Shown: positions 27,846 through 37,533, counted from the first letter of the stretch. The stretch: 64,000 nucleotides of DNA from CAYOZN01 sp964408455 (GCA_964408455.1 CAYOZN010000018.1:46615-110614), one strand, 5' to 3'. Notes: a model not told the origin generated them from the sequence alone. Translations and numbers: made by a program.

Positions 27846-30296
27846 TTACGAGAACATCCGCAGAAAATCCTGGTACGTCACCAGGATGAACACGGTCGCG
27901 ATGAGGGCAATGCCGACCAGTTGCGTGGCTACCTGGAGCTTGATGCTCACCGGCTCGCCGCGGATCTTTTCCAGTACCAGGAAGAGGAACAGTCCGCCAT
28001 CGACGATGGGAAGCGGCAGGAAGTTGATGACCGCCAGGTTGGCCGAGATCAGCCCCAGGAACCACATCAAATCCACAAAGCTGCTCCGCGCGATCATCGA
28101 GCCGGTGTGAGCAATACCCAGTGGCCCGCTGACCTTGTTCACGCCGACCTGCCGGGTGAACAGCATGTGGCGGATGCTCTGAATCGTCCGCATCGTGGCC
28201 TTGTGGGCCTCGCTGACGCCGGTCACACAGGCGGCAATCGGGCTGGATTCGGCCAGCTTTTGCCGCAGCGGCCAGCATTCAAACACCATGTCGTTGTAAT
28301 ACACACGGCTCATCCATGGATCGAAATTGTCTTCGCTTACCGCGAACGAGGCCTGCTGCTTCTGGCCCGCATGCATGTACTCGACGCTGACGGTGCGGCC
28401 GATCGACTCCGCCAGGATGCCGCGAACGGCCTTCCAGTCGGGCAGGTTGATCGACGTGAGCTTTTCGTCTTCGCCGCGCATCGTGTACGACGTCTTGCCG
28501 TCGATGCTGACGATGCGATGTTCGCTCGGCAAGTCCAGCGCGGTCGAGATACTGCCGGGCACGTGGAATGGGACGGTTCGGTAATCGTCCACCACGCGAT
28601 ACGTCAGATCCACAGTCGTGCCGGCACCGGCCCTCAGCGCCTGCGTCAATTCCAGCCAATTCGACACCGGCTGCTCGCCGACTGACACAATGACGGCACC
28701 GCGCGGGATATTCGCCGCCTGGGCGGGCGTCGGTTCCTTTCCGTAGGTTTCGCGAACATCGGCCACCACCAGGTGCTCGTCTTCCATGCAGCGCAGCCCT
28801 GCGTCGATCGTGACCGGCGGCGTGGAGAGCAGGGCGAACGGCCGCGAGGGCTTGATGGGGCCCAGCACCAGTGTGTCCACCTTCTCCATCCGCGCTCGCC
28901 AGCGGCGTGCGTCGGGCAGCGGCCGGAGCCTTTCTTCCAGCGTGCCCATGTCCGCCGCGTTCAGCCCCGCCTCCCGCGCCATGGCGAGCGTCTTGTCCAC
29001 GGCCGCCGCGAAATCGTCGTAGGCCAGGGCAATCAACTGCTCGCGGCGATCGACGACGAAGTCCACCGCCTGCGCCGAGAGCTCCAGCGCCGTGTTGGCG
29101 AAGCCCGACCGGCGGACCTCGATCTCGATCGAGCCGCCGTCATTCTCCTGGAAGACCTTGTTCAGTTCGGCGAACGTCGGATACTCCACCTTGCCGACCC
29201 GGACGATCACATCCAGCGGCTTGACCAGGGCCAGGTCCCACGACTTGCCGGCCTCGATGGCGACGACCGTCAGCCGCGGAACGAGGCCGAGCATCGAGGC
29301 CGTAACCCCGTCCTTTTCATCAAATGGCAGCGGCATCCACCAGGCGCTGATCTGCACCGTCTGCTCGGTCGAAGGCACCTCCACGTTGGGCGAGAGTAGT
29401 TGCTCCGTCGTCAAGGCCTTGGGGTCCTTCGGACGATCCACCACCAGCTCGACGGAGTGTCCCTGTGCCGCCGCCATGGCCCGCCGCACTTCGCCCAGGT
29501 GGCGAACCGGACTGCGCTCACCGTCGATCACGATCGCCTTGATCAGATCCTTTTCCTGAAGCTCGTCGGCGCTTGGCACCTCGGCGTGCATGGATGGCGC
29601 ATAAACCACGCGCAGGTTCTGGCCGGGGCCGACGCCGATCTGCCGCATCTGCGCATTTTCGACGTACTCGGGGATGATCCGCGGGCTGGGCGTCACTTCC
29701 CTGCCGTCGCGCTGAATGTCGAGCACCAGCGGCTCGTCCTGGTCCGACAGGGCGATGCGATAGTGGAGGTCTTCAAAGGTGCGCAGCGGATCGCCGTTAA
29801 TGGCGAGAATCTTGTCGCCCGGCTGTACGCCGGCGCGGGCCGCCGGCGAATCGGGCCGGATGTATCCCACGATCGGCGGCGAAACGAAACGACCCACCAT
29901 GAAGACGATGGTGAAGACGACGGCGGCAAAGACCAGGTTCATGATGACGCCGGACGTGACGATCACCATGCGCTTGCCCACGCTCTTGTTGGTGAAGGAG
30001 CGCTCGTCCTCCTTCACCTTCAATTCGCCTTCCTTGTCGATGACGAAGTCTTCCTGGCCCAGCATCTTTACGTAGCCGCCCAGGGGCAGCACGTTGAAGG
30101 AGTAGCGCGTTTCGCCCCGCGTAAAGCCGAACAATTCGCGGCCGAAGCCGATGGCGAACCGTTCCACCCGTACGCCGGCCCACTTGGCGGCCAGAAAGTG
30201 TCCCAGCTCGTGAACGAAGACCACCACCGAAAATCCGAGCAGGACCAGCGCGTAGGACCAGGTCGTCATCACCCAGTCCGGCACGTCGGCGAGCAT
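27846..30296 (-). CDS. rseP: RseP-like site-2 membrane metalloprotease, enlarged
   Basis: An 816-residue M50 intramembrane protease. Zinc motif HELGH sits in the first helix (VVFVHELGHFLAAKW) and the second metal motif NFLPLPIVDGG near the C-terminus. The usual bacterial protein is about 450 residues; here the loop between helices holds about 500. A clear PDZ (GYIRPDSPAARAGVQPGDKILAI) is followed by at least one more PDZ-like unit (GAVIVSVGEQPVSNW) and extra beta-rich sequence. It likely cuts membrane anti-sigma factors; the nearby zinc-less anti-sigma protein is a possible substrate. AAGGAG nine bases before the ATG at 30296 supports the start. It sits directly after dxr and overlaps it by nothing or by 16 bases, depending on start. 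Confidence 0.9.
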   Translation of the reverse strand: MLADVPDWVMTTWSYALVLLGFSVVVFVHELGHFLAAKWAGVRVERFAIGFGRELFGFTRGETRYSFNVLPLGGYVKMLGQEDFVIDKEGELKVKEDERSFTNKSVGKRMVIVTSGVIMNLVFAAVVFTIVFMVGRFVSPPIVGYIRPDSPAARAGVQPGDKILAINGDPLRTFEDLHYRIALSDQDEPLVLDIQRDGREVTPSPRIIPEYVENAQMRQIGVGPGQNLRVVYAPSMHAEVPSADELQEKDLIKAIVIDGERSPVRHLGEVRRAMAAAQGHSVELVVDRPKDPKALTTEQLLSPNVEVPSTEQTVQISAWWMPLPFDEKDGVTASMLGLVPRLTVVAIEAGKSWDLALVKPLDVIVRVGKVEYPTFAELNKVFQENDGGSIEIEVRRSGFANTALELSAQAVDFVVDRREQLIALAYDDFAAAVDKTLAMAREAGLNAADMGTLEERLRPLPDARRWRARMEKVDTLVLGPIKPSRPFALLSTPPVTIDAGLRCMEDEHLVVADVRETYGKEPTPAQAANIPRGAVIVSVGEQPVSNWLELTQALRAGAGTTVDLTYRVVDDYRTVPFHVPGSISTALDLPSEHRIVSIDGKTSYTMRGEDEKLTSINLPDWKAVRGILAESIGRTVSVEYMHAGQKQQASFAVSEDNFDPWMSRVYYNDMVFECWPLRQKLAESSPIAACVTGVSEAHKATMRTIQSIRHMLFTRQVGVNKVSGPLGIAHTGSMIARSSFVDLMWFLGLISANLAVINFLPLPIVDGGLFLFLVLEKIRGEPVSIKLQVATQLVGIALIATVFILVTYQDFLRMFS

Positions 30297-30310
30297 CAGT
30301 CCCGCTCCTT

Positions 30311-31471
30311 CTAAACCTGGCAACATTGCAGAACCTCGTTTCGGGCCCAGCCGTCCACCTTCATCAGCGTCGCCAGGTCCGGATCAGTGTCAAAGGAATG
30401 TCGCTTCAGGGCATCTTCCACGCGGGCGAAGATGTCCAGAAACCCGATCTGCCGGCGGCGGAAAAGATCGACCGCCGCTTCGTTGGCGGCGTTGAACGCC
30501 GAGCCGGCCGTGCCGCCGAGCCGGGCCACTTCCCGCCCCAGCCGCAGCGAGGGGAAGCGCTGTTCGTCCGGTGGCTCAAAGTGCATCCGCTCGAGCTTGG
30601 AAAAATCGAGCCGGTTGCCGAGCCCCGATAAACGCCGCGGATACGTCATGGCGTATTGAATCGGCGTGCGCATGTCCGGGCTGCCCATCTGGGCGACGAT
30701 CGATCCATCGTGGAAGGCCACCATCGAGTGGATAATCGACTCGGGGTGAATGACCACTTCAATTCGATCCGCGCTCACGTTGAACAACCATCGCGCTTCC
30801 ACGATTTCCAGCGCCTTGTTCATCATCGTCGCGCTGTCAATCGTGATTTTCGGACCCATGTTCCACGTCGGGTGCTTTAACGCATCCTCCGGCGTCGCCT
30901 CACGCATCTGCGCCTGCGTCCAGCGCCGAAACGGTCCGCCCGAGGCCGTGAGAAAAATCCGCTCGATCTCCTCGTGGCGGCCGGAGTGCAGCGACTGGTA
31001 AATCGCCGAATGTTCGCTGTCCACCGGAATCAGGCGCGCCCCGGAACGCGCCGCCGCCTCCACCATCAGACGGCCGGCCACCACCAGCGACTCCTTGTTC
31101 GCCAGCCCGACCGACAGCCCGCGCTCGACCGCCGTCAGCGTCGCCGGCAGCCCGGCCACGCCGACGATCGCGCTCAGGACGAAATCGCACTCGACTTCCT
31201 CCACCAGCCGCACCAGGGCCTCGCTGCCCGACCAGACCGCCGTCTCCGGTGACGAACGCGCCAGCCGCTCGCGAAGAGTGCCCGCCGGCGCTTCCTGGCA
31301 CAGCGCCACCGCCCGAGGCCGGAACCGCTCAGCCTGCCCGGCCAGCACTTCCCAGCGCGACCCGGCGGCAAGGCCGACCACCTCGAGTTCGCCCCGCAGA
31401 TTCTCCGCCACCTCCAGTGCGCTGTGACCAATTGAGCCGGTTGAACCGAGGATGATGACCCGCTTGGGCAT
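30311..31471 (-). CDS. dxr: 1-deoxy-D-xylulose-5-phosphate reductoisomerase
   Basis: A 386-residue enzyme making MEP in the non-mevalonate isoprenoid pathway with NADPH. NADPH motif LGSTGSIGHSAL is at the N-terminus. LANKESLVVAG, VDSEHSA, the flexible loop around ASGGPFR and NMGPKITIDSATMMNK (metal and substrate residues) are all intact. Length is standard. It is followed closely by the rseP-like gene, a neighbourhood often seen in bacteria. Confidence 0.97.
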   Translation of the reverse strand: MPKRVIILGSTGSIGHSALEVAENLRGELEVVGLAAGSRWEVLAGQAERFRPRAVALCQEAPAGTLRERLARSSPETAVWSGSEALVRLVEEVECDFVLSAIVGVAGLPATLTAVERGLSVGLANKESLVVAGRLMVEAAARSGARLIPVDSEHSAIYQSLHSGRHEEIERIFLTASGGPFRRWTQAQMREATPEDALKHPTWNMGPKITIDSATMMNKALEIVEARWLFNVSADRIEVVIHPESIIHSMVAFHDGSIVAQMGSPDMRTPIQYAMTYPRRLSGLGNRLDFSKLERMHFEPPDEQRFPSLRLGREVARLGGTAGSAFNAANEAAVDLFRRRQIGFLDIFARVEDALKRHSFDTDPDLATLMKVDGWARNEVLQCCQV

Positions 31472-31664
31472 TGCGGAAATTCTCGATAAGTGGCGGTAGC
31501 GCCGAGAATTGAATGATAGGGCGGGAGCCGTTCACGAGCAACACGGCAACGAGCCGGCGCCGATCGCGCCCGGGCTTCCGCGGCCGCCGCCCGCTGGCGT
31601 TGTCGCCGCGACGTTCACTGGCGACAATGCCGCGCGACGTCGCGCAGAGCCAGGAGGCAATTAA

Positions 31665-33068
31665 ATGGCGTTTGACACCATCATCGCGAATGGAACCATC
31701 GTGCATGCCGATCGCAGCGAAAAGGCCGATGTCGGCATCGTCGGAGAAAAGATCACCGCCGTCGGCAAGGGGCTGATCAAAAAGAAAAAGGCGAATGGCG
31801 CCCGCGTGATCGACGCAAAGGGCTGCTACGTCATTCCCGGCGCCGTCGACGTGCACGTGCACCTGGCGCTGCCATTCTGCGGCACCACGTCGTCCGACGA
31901 CTACAACACCGGCACCCGCGCCGCGGCCCGCGGCGGCGTGACCTGCGTCATCGACTTTGCGATTCCCTATGGCGACGAGTCGCTTCAGCAGGCCGTCGAC
32001 AACTGGAAGGGCAGAGCCGAAAAGGCCGCCTGCGTCGATTACAGCTTCCACGTCGCCGTCACCAAATGGGACCGCCACAAGGACGAGATGGCCGCCATGG
32101 TCAAGCAGGGCCTGACCACGTTCAAGCAGTTTATGATCTATGAGCGCGAGGGCTGGCAGGCCGACGATCGGGCGATCTTCGGCGCGCTGGAGAAGTGCCG
32201 CGAGCTTGACGCCATGCTGCTCATCCACGCCGAGAGCAGTCGCGTCCTGGACGAATTGATCGAGCGCCACCACAGCGCCGAGCAGATGAAGAAACTCGGC
32301 GCCCGGCTCCACGCTATTACCCGCCCCAACTTCATCGAGGCCGAGGCCATCCAGCGGGCCATCTTCTGGGCCGAGGCGACCGGCGGAAAGCTCTACATCG
32401 TTCACATGTCCACGGCCGAGGGCACCGATCTGGTCGCCGCCGCCCATAAGCGCGGCGCAAAAAACGTCTTCGCCGAGACCTGCGCGCAATACCTGGTCCT
32501 CGACGACTCGATGTTCGCCCGCGACGACGGTCACCTGTACGCCTGTTGTCCGCAAATAAAGAAGAAACCCGATCAGTTGCGCTTGTGGAAGGGTCTTGCG
32601 AAGGACACCGTCTGTGCCGTATCCACCGACACCTGCACCTTCACGCGCGAGCAGAAGGCCATGTGGGATGGCGACTGGACGAAGATTCCCATGGGGCTGC
32701 CGGGGCTGGAGACGCTCGTGCCCATCGTGTTCACTTACGGCGTGGGCAAGGGACGCATGTCCATCACGGACATGGTGGACAAGCTCTGCACCTCGCCGGC
32801 GCGCATCATGGGCCTGGGCGGCCGAAAGGGCGCCATCCGCAAGGGATTCGACGCCGACGTTGCGATCATCGATCCGAAGAAAAAGATCAAGGTCGACCCG
32901 GCAAAGATGGAGACGAACGCCGACTGGTCGCCCTATGAAGGCTGGAATCTGGCGGGCTTCTCGCGGACGACGCTGTGTCGCGGCAAAATCATCGTGGATG
33001 ACTACAAGTTCTGCGGGGAGAACGGGTGGGGGCGGTTTCTGCCGCGAGGCGTACCGGGTCGCGCATAA
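31665..33068 (+). CDS. dihydropyrimidinase / D-hydantoinase
   Basis: A 467-residue amidohydrolase that opens dihydropyrimidine or hydantoin rings. The metal site is visible: HVHLALPF (two His), the carbamylated Lys in FKQFMIYE, His in LLIHAESS, His in YIVHMSTAEG, and Asp in STDTCTF. The length is normal. GGAGG ten bases before the ATG supports the start. No other pyrimidine-breakdown genes lie beside it; the substrate cannot be fixed from sequence. Confidence 0.92.
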   Translation: MAFDTIIANGTIVHADRSEKADVGIVGEKITAVGKGLIKKKKANGARVIDAKGCYVIPGAVDVHVHLALPFCGTTSSDDYNTGTRAAARGGVTCVIDFAIPYGDESLQQAVDNWKGRAEKAACVDYSFHVAVTKWDRHKDEMAAMVKQGLTTFKQFMIYEREGWQADDRAIFGALEKCRELDAMLLIHAESSRVLDELIERHHSAEQMKKLGARLHAITRPNFIEAEAIQRAIFWAEATGGKLYIVHMSTAEGTDLVAAAHKRGAKNVFAETCAQYLVLDDSMFARDDGHLYACCPQIKKKPDQLRLWKGLAKDTVCAVSTDTCTFTREQKAMWDGDWTKIPMGLPGLETLVPIVFTYGVGKGRMSITDMVDKLCTSPARIMGLGGRKGAIRKGFDADVAIIDPKKKIKVDPAKMETNADWSPYEGWNLAGFSRTTLCRGKIIVDDYKFCGENGWGRFLPRGVPGRA

Positions 33069-33173
33069 GCCGATTCACGCGTCTGCAAATCCGCAAAGTT
33101 CGGCAGGCTTTGACCGATGTGGTGTCAATTTGGCGGGGCTTGTAGCCATAATAATCTTGTGGTGCCGCGCTGT

Positions 33174-33188
33174 TTATTCTTAGAATAA
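33174..33188. promoter_or_regulatory. 7-1-7 palindrome, candidate Fur-family operator
   Basis: TTATTCT-T-AGAATAA is a perfect 15-base palindrome, 60 bases before the next gene (33249), in an AT-richer patch. Its 7-1-7 layout matches the boxes bound by PerR/Fur-family proteins, though the bases differ from the E. coli Fur box. Confidence 0.45.
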
Positions 33189-33248
33189 CGCGCGAGTTGG
33201 CGCCACCGGCCTTTGACACATCATCACGCGGCAGTCAGGGAGCCACTC

Positions 33249-35456
33249 ATGAGTTCCAATCGGCGCCTTCAGAGCGTCTTCTCGTTGACGCTGGTGTTCT
33301 GCTCAGTGTCGCTCGACAACCTCGCCAGCGCTCAGTGCGGATTTGAATGGAAGCCCGGGCAGGGCATGCCCGGCCTCGATCGAGAGCCCCAAGCGATCGC
33401 GTCGTGGGATCCGGATGGTCCCGGCCCGTCGGCTTCCCTGTTGATCGCCGGCGGTTCTCTCGCAGTGGCCGGCGACAAAATCGTCCATGGCATCGCCGCG
33501 TGGGATGGACTGAACTGGCAGCCTCTGGGAGACGGCGTCAACGGGCGGGTCTCCTCGCTATTGGTTTACAACGGCCATCTGATTGCCGGAGGGAGTTTCA
33601 CGCGAGCCGGGAACCTCGATGTCGCAGGCATAGCGCGATGGGACGGCGCCGAGTGGCACGCCATCGGCGGAATCGGGGGGCCGGCGACGGTCGAGGTCGC
33701 TGCCATGGCAGTGTATGAGGGGGACCTTGTTGTCGGCGGCTTCCTGGACAGTGCAGGCGGTTGGCCCGCTGCCTCGCTCGCGCGGTGGAATGGCACAAGC
33801 TGGTCGGCCGTCGATACGTCAAACCCGCTACTGCCCTCGGGAAACGTATTGTCACTGACGGTTTACGACGGCGATCTCATCGTCGGCGGAGATTTTGAGA
33901 GTCCCGCAAGCTACCTCGCGCGCTGGGATGGGACGACATGGCACGGCATGAGCCTCCCGTCCGCCGAACCGGCCCACGCATTGACCGTGTTTGAAGGCAA
34001 CCTGTACGTCGGCGCGGGCAACTTGAATCGCTGGGACGGCACCTCGTGGCAGGGCATGGGCGTGTATGGAACCCTGTCGATGACTGAATACAACGGTCAT
34101 CTGCTGGCCGGCGGATATTTTATGTCGGCAGGGGGGCTGCCGGCTGCCCATGTCGCAGCGTGGGATGGCTCGCAATGGCTTGCCCTCGGCGACGGGCTAA
34201 CAGAACAGGTAAACTGCCTCGCCGTTCATGATGGAGATCTCGTCTGCGGTGGATACTTTACGCAAGCGGGAAATGCAGCCGTGTCGAGGATTGCCCGTTG
34301 GGATGGCCTCAACTGGTCATCGCTGGGGACCGGCAACGGCCTGAGCAGTTGGGTGGAGTCGCTGACATGTCATGACGGCCGGCTTGTCGCCGGTGGTTCC
34401 TTCGCGACGGCGGGTAATACGATCGCGCACGGTGTCGCAACCTGGAATGGCCAGCAGTGGCAGTCGCTCGCCGGCGGCGTCACGGAACCTTATTGGGGGC
34501 CCGTCACCGTCGTTGGAAGCTACGGAGCCGACCTGATCGCCGGCGGCTACTTTGACGTCATCGGCGGCGTGCCTGCGGAGCGCATCGCCCGCTGGGATGG
34601 CGGGCAATGGCACTCCATGAATGGCGAACATGGAGAGAATCCCTGGTTCTATTCGTTGCTGGAGTTCGCTGGTGATCTGATCGTCGGCGGCGCATTTACG
34701 TCGCCGTCGAAGGGTGTCGCTCGCTGGGATGGCGGCGAATGGCATGCGATGGCAGGGGGAACGCCGGGGTGGATCGAGGACCTCGCGGAGTTCAACGGCG
34801 AGATTATTGCGGGCGGCAGCGGCCAGCTTTTCCGATGGACGGGTGTGGCGTGGCTACCACTCACAGAGGAATTTGACGGCATCGTCGAGGCGCTGGCGGT
34901 CTATGACGGTCGCCTGATCGTCGCCGGTGATTTCGAGGCGATCGGCGGAATCCCGTGCACGAACATTGCGCAATGGGACGGAGAAGCCTGGGAACCGCTG
35001 GGCGCCGGCACGGACCTGTACGTTCAATCGCTGGCCGTGTACGACGGCGAACTCTACGTCGCCGGCACGTTTTACCTCGGCGATCCCGTCCCCGATAACT
35101 TCTTCCTGAAGTGGGATGGAACCGAATGGCACGCGCTGGACGGTCCACCTGGCATTCGGGCGATGAAGGTCTATGGCGGCGAGCTGGTCGTCGCCGGGTA
35201 CATCATCGCCGCCGGCGAACACGCGGCCGGACATTGGGCGCGGTGGGCCCCGGCGGCACAGCGCGGCGATATGAACTGCGACGGCTTCGTGGACGTCGCC
35301 GACATTCCTGAATTTGTCGGCGCACTGATCAATCGGGAGGGACTGCCGGATTCCGTCGCCTATCTTGCCAACTTAAACGAAGATGTTGACGCGAACGGCC
35401 GGCCGCGTATCGACGGAAGTGATATCGCGCCCTTCGTGGCGCGCGCCATCGATTGA
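33249..35456 (+). CDS. secreted repeat (propeller-like) protein with dockerin-like tail
   Basis: A 735-residue exported protein. After a signal peptide come about 15 near-repeats of ~45 residues with the pattern GG.F...G...A..IARWDG..W..LG.G, then Y.G.L(I/V).GG. Such repeats usually form beta propellers. The C-terminal ~65 residues (RGDMNCDGFVDVADIPEFVGALI ... DVDANGRPRIDGSDIAPFV) are two Ca-binding dockerin-like loops, found on the other three large exported proteins here too. These tails probably direct surface placement. GGGAG seven bases before ATG 33249 fixes the start. No enzymatic motif is visible. Confidence 0.82.
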   Translation: MSSNRRLQSVFSLTLVFCSVSLDNLASAQCGFEWKPGQGMPGLDREPQAIASWDPDGPGPSASLLIAGGSLAVAGDKIVHGIAAWDGLNWQPLGDGVNGRVSSLLVYNGHLIAGGSFTRAGNLDVAGIARWDGAEWHAIGGIGGPATVEVAAMAVYEGDLVVGGFLDSAGGWPAASLARWNGTSWSAVDTSNPLLPSGNVLSLTVYDGDLIVGGDFESPASYLARWDGTTWHGMSLPSAEPAHALTVFEGNLYVGAGNLNRWDGTSWQGMGVYGTLSMTEYNGHLLAGGYFMSAGGLPAAHVAAWDGSQWLALGDGLTEQVNCLAVHDGDLVCGGYFTQAGNAAVSRIARWDGLNWSSLGTGNGLSSWVESLTCHDGRLVAGGSFATAGNTIAHGVATWNGQQWQSLAGGVTEPYWGPVTVVGSYGADLIAGGYFDVIGGVPAERIARWDGGQWHSMNGEHGENPWFYSLLEFAGDLIVGGAFTSPSKGVARWDGGEWHAMAGGTPGWIEDLAEFNGEIIAGGSGQLFRWTGVAWLPLTEEFDGIVEALAVYDGRLIVAGDFEAIGGIPCTNIAQWDGEAWEPLGAGTDLYVQSLAVYDGELYVAGTFYLGDPVPDNFFLKWDGTEWHALDGPPGIRAMKVYGGELVVAGYIIAAGEHAAGHWARWAPAAQRGDMNCDGFVDVADIPEFVGALINREGLPDSVAYLANLNEDVDANGRPRIDGSDIAPFVARAID

Positions 35457-35524
35457 CACATAAGTCGCGCCCCGCGACAGGTGCGGTGAATTTCCTGGGG
35501 ACACCTGCAACCGGCAAGTTCGCG

Positions 35525-35677
35525 CTATTCCTCGGCGGCGACGTACGAGGCCGGGCTTTCCTGCAATTTCCGGGCGCATTCATTGCAGCACACGGTCACT
35601 TCGCGATCGCCCGCATCCACCGTCACGCCCTCGCCTTCGATCTCTTCGTTGCAGACTGGGCAGGTTCTTTCATTCAT
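35525..35677 (-). CDS. 50-residue CPVC...CCxxC metal-binding protein (copy 1)
   Basis: A small protein, MNERTCPVC then VTVCCNECARK near residues 29-38, with four conserved Cys (plus one extra). The layout resembles TRASH/YHS-type heavy-metal-binding modules. It is about 50% identical to the 50-residue product of 35872-36024, so the two are tandem duplicates. AGGGAG precedes the ATG at 35677. It is too short to be caught by most gene finders. Function is unknown; a metal carrier or sensor is the natural guess. Confidence 0.75.
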   Translation of the reverse strand: MNERTCPVCNEEIEGEGVTVDAGDREVTVCCNECARKLQESPASYVAAEE

Positions 35678-35871
35678 GACAATTCTCCCTGGTAGAGGTC
35701 CTTATCGTTGCGATCAAGTTCATTAACAGAGGTTAGGACCCAGGGACATGTCAGGCTTTGAAATTCGGTCTGACCGCGGTACGGGGGCTTGAAGGCCTTC
35801 CGGCCAGGGACCGCGCCCGGCAACGGTACCTGTCGCCTGGCGCGGTCCCTGAAGTCGAAAACGCGTTAACG

Positions 35872-36024
35872 CTATCGGGCTGCGCTGGCATACTTCGCCG
35901 GGCTTTCCTTCGCCTTCTTCGCGCAGTCGTCGCAGCAGACAGTGATCTCCTTATTGCCCACCTTCACCTTGATGCCGCCGTCCTTGATCTCCCAGTCACA
36001 CACCGGACATTTCTTTTCCTTCAT
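35872..36024 (-). CDS. 50-residue CPVC...CCxxC metal-binding protein (copy 2)
   Basis: Paralogue of 35525-35677: MKEKKCPVC, GNKEITVCCDDCAKK, and the shared ending ESPAKYASA. AGGGAG lies upstream of the ATG at 36024; the longer frame reaching 36099 is unlikely. The next gene upstream on this strand is the AraC-type regulator (36246-37157), 221 bases away. Confidence 0.75.
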   Translation of the reverse strand: MKEKKCPVCDWEIKDGGIKVKVGNKEITVCCDDCAKKAKESPAKYASAAR

Positions 36025-36245
36025 GACGCACGCTCCCTGTCTGTTCAGCGCGATTGGATTCGCGATCCGTTTCGCGCAGGTCCGTTTCGCCGCGAACAAT
36101 CGCGGGCGATGTTCATGAGGAAAAGGTATCCTGGCCCGCCTGGTGAAACTTCCGGATTCTTGCTCGTTTGTCGTTGCCGTCGTGCGGATGGTTGCGATCC
36201 TGGTGCCCCAGGTGGCGCTGCCCCCTTCGGGATGCCCCGCTCCGC

Positions 36246-37157
36246 TCAGCCGCGATCGCGGGAGCGTTTGCGTACGTCTGACGGCGTCCGGCCGAATTCT
36301 TTGCGAAAGGCATCGGTGAAGTGACTATGGCTCGAAAAGCCGAGATCAAGCGCAATTACCGTGATATCCTCGGTGCCGCCGGCAAGGCGCTCCAGCGACG
36401 CCCGCAGGCGCAGCCGCGTGAGATACCGATGCACCGGCAGGCCGGTCCGCTGCTGAAACACCCGTGCCAGATGGAACGGTGACGCATGAACGGCACGCGC
36501 CACATCGTGCAGCGTGATCCGCTCGCTCAGCCGGCGGGCGAGATAGGTTCGGGCGGCCTCCGCCCGGTCGACGTGGGCGGCATCCGTTCCTTCACGGCGG
36601 CGCCGCAGCGATCTGCCTGGCGCCCTCCCGCAGCCGCCGGTCGCAGCGAACGCCGCCTCCAGCACCTCGGCCACGAGTTGCAGGGCCGTGACATCGGCCC
36701 ATATCGGCTCCAGCGGGCGCGATGCGGCATTCTCAAGCCGCAGGACCAGCTCGCGATGGCGCCAGAACAGCGTCGTATCGCACGGCCCGGTCACGAACGA
36801 GAATGGTCGTTCCGGACGATCGTCCACCGATGGGTCCAGCTCCCGCACGATGTCGTTGAGCACGCGCGGCGAGAGCGCAAACACGGTGCCACGATCGCCG
36901 CACTCGCCGGGATGGCTCACACGATACGACGCCCCGCGCGAGAAGAACACCGCCTGGTTCACATCGGCCGTGACGTTTCGCGCGCCGAAGTGCTTGCAGA
37001 AGGCCCCGTGCCGCATCAGCACGACGTGATTGGCCTGGCTCGATTCCTCGGCAGCCGGTCCGCCGCGCCCGGCATGGCAACAGTAATCCCGCACCGAGAG
37101 AATCGAGCTCGTATAAAGCGAGTGAAAGTCGATGAGTTGGTCCGGGCGACGAGCCAT
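36246..37157 (-). CDS. AraC-family transcription regulator
   Basis: A 303-residue regulator. The C-terminal ~105 residues hold the two helix-turn-helix motifs (ITLHDVARAVHASPFHLARVFQQRTG and the FSSHSHFTDAFRKEFGRTPSDVR signature). The N-terminal ~170 residues form a cupin-like sensing half (VVLMRHGAFCKHFG). ATG at 37157 is preferred; an in-frame GTG lies at 37163. It could control the two small Cys-rich genes downstream, but this is inferred from order only. Its 5' end lies next to the left 29-bp repeat copy at 37168. Confidence 0.9.
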   Translation of the reverse strand: MARRPDQLIDFHSLYTSSILSVRDYCCHAGRGGPAAEESSQANHVVLMRHGAFCKHFGARNVTADVNQAVFFSRGASYRVSHPGECGDRGTVFALSPRVLNDIVRELDPSVDDRPERPFSFVTGPCDTTLFWRHRELVLRLENAASRPLEPIWADVTALQLVAEVLEAAFAATGGCGRAPGRSLRRRREGTDAAHVDRAEAARTYLARRLSERITLHDVARAVHASPFHLARVFQQRTGLPVHRYLTRLRLRASLERLAGGTEDITVIALDLGFSSHSHFTDAFRKEFGRTPSDVRKRSRDRG

Positions 37158-37533
37158 TTTCACGCCATCATACCGCCGCCGGCGCCGCCTGTGGCAGTGG
37201 GCCCCGACGGGCTGGCGCTATTGCATACTGTTTGGGATTTTTGATTGGGCGAACCGCGCGGGGTGCGCGACACCGTATGGCTTGGAGAATACCCGGTGCC
37301 GCCTGTACACGACATGGATCCCGCCTGATGCCTTTCGGCACCGGCCCCCTGCGCGCGGCGCCACAGACGTAGTCGCGAATCCAGAGATTGGATCGCCTGG
37401 CGGTGGCAACGGCCCGCGGCGGGACAGCTCATTTCGAGCCGTTTTACCTTGACCTGTCCAGGAGCGATAACGTAGGATCGTGGGGGTTCGGGCGCCGGGG
37501 CCCACATCCTGACCACGTTACGAAGGGGAGTTT
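37158..37533. other. gap between the AraC gene and the chimeric dockerin gene
   Basis: Starts with the left 29-bp direct repeat (37168-37196). The rest is moderately GC-rich DNA with short frames of no known type. An AT-richer bit (CTGTTTGGGATTTTTGATTGG, ~37227) could carry a promoter. A GAAGGGGAG-like ribosome site precedes the next gene (37534). Confidence 0.6.
37168..37196 (+). repeat. left copy of a 29-bp direct repeat (cstA 3'-end sequence)
   Basis: Identical over 29 bases to 39439-39467, which is the last 29 bases of cstA including its stop codon. The match starts TCATACCGCC and ends CTGTGGCA. The two copies have the same orientation, 2271 bases apart, and bracket the dockerin gene 37534-39336. 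Confidence 0.85.

Noticed and set aside
35758..36324. 188-residue plus-strand frame across the small Cys-rich gene
   Set aside because: Lies opposite copy 2 of the CPVC protein, has no ribosome site and no family feature.
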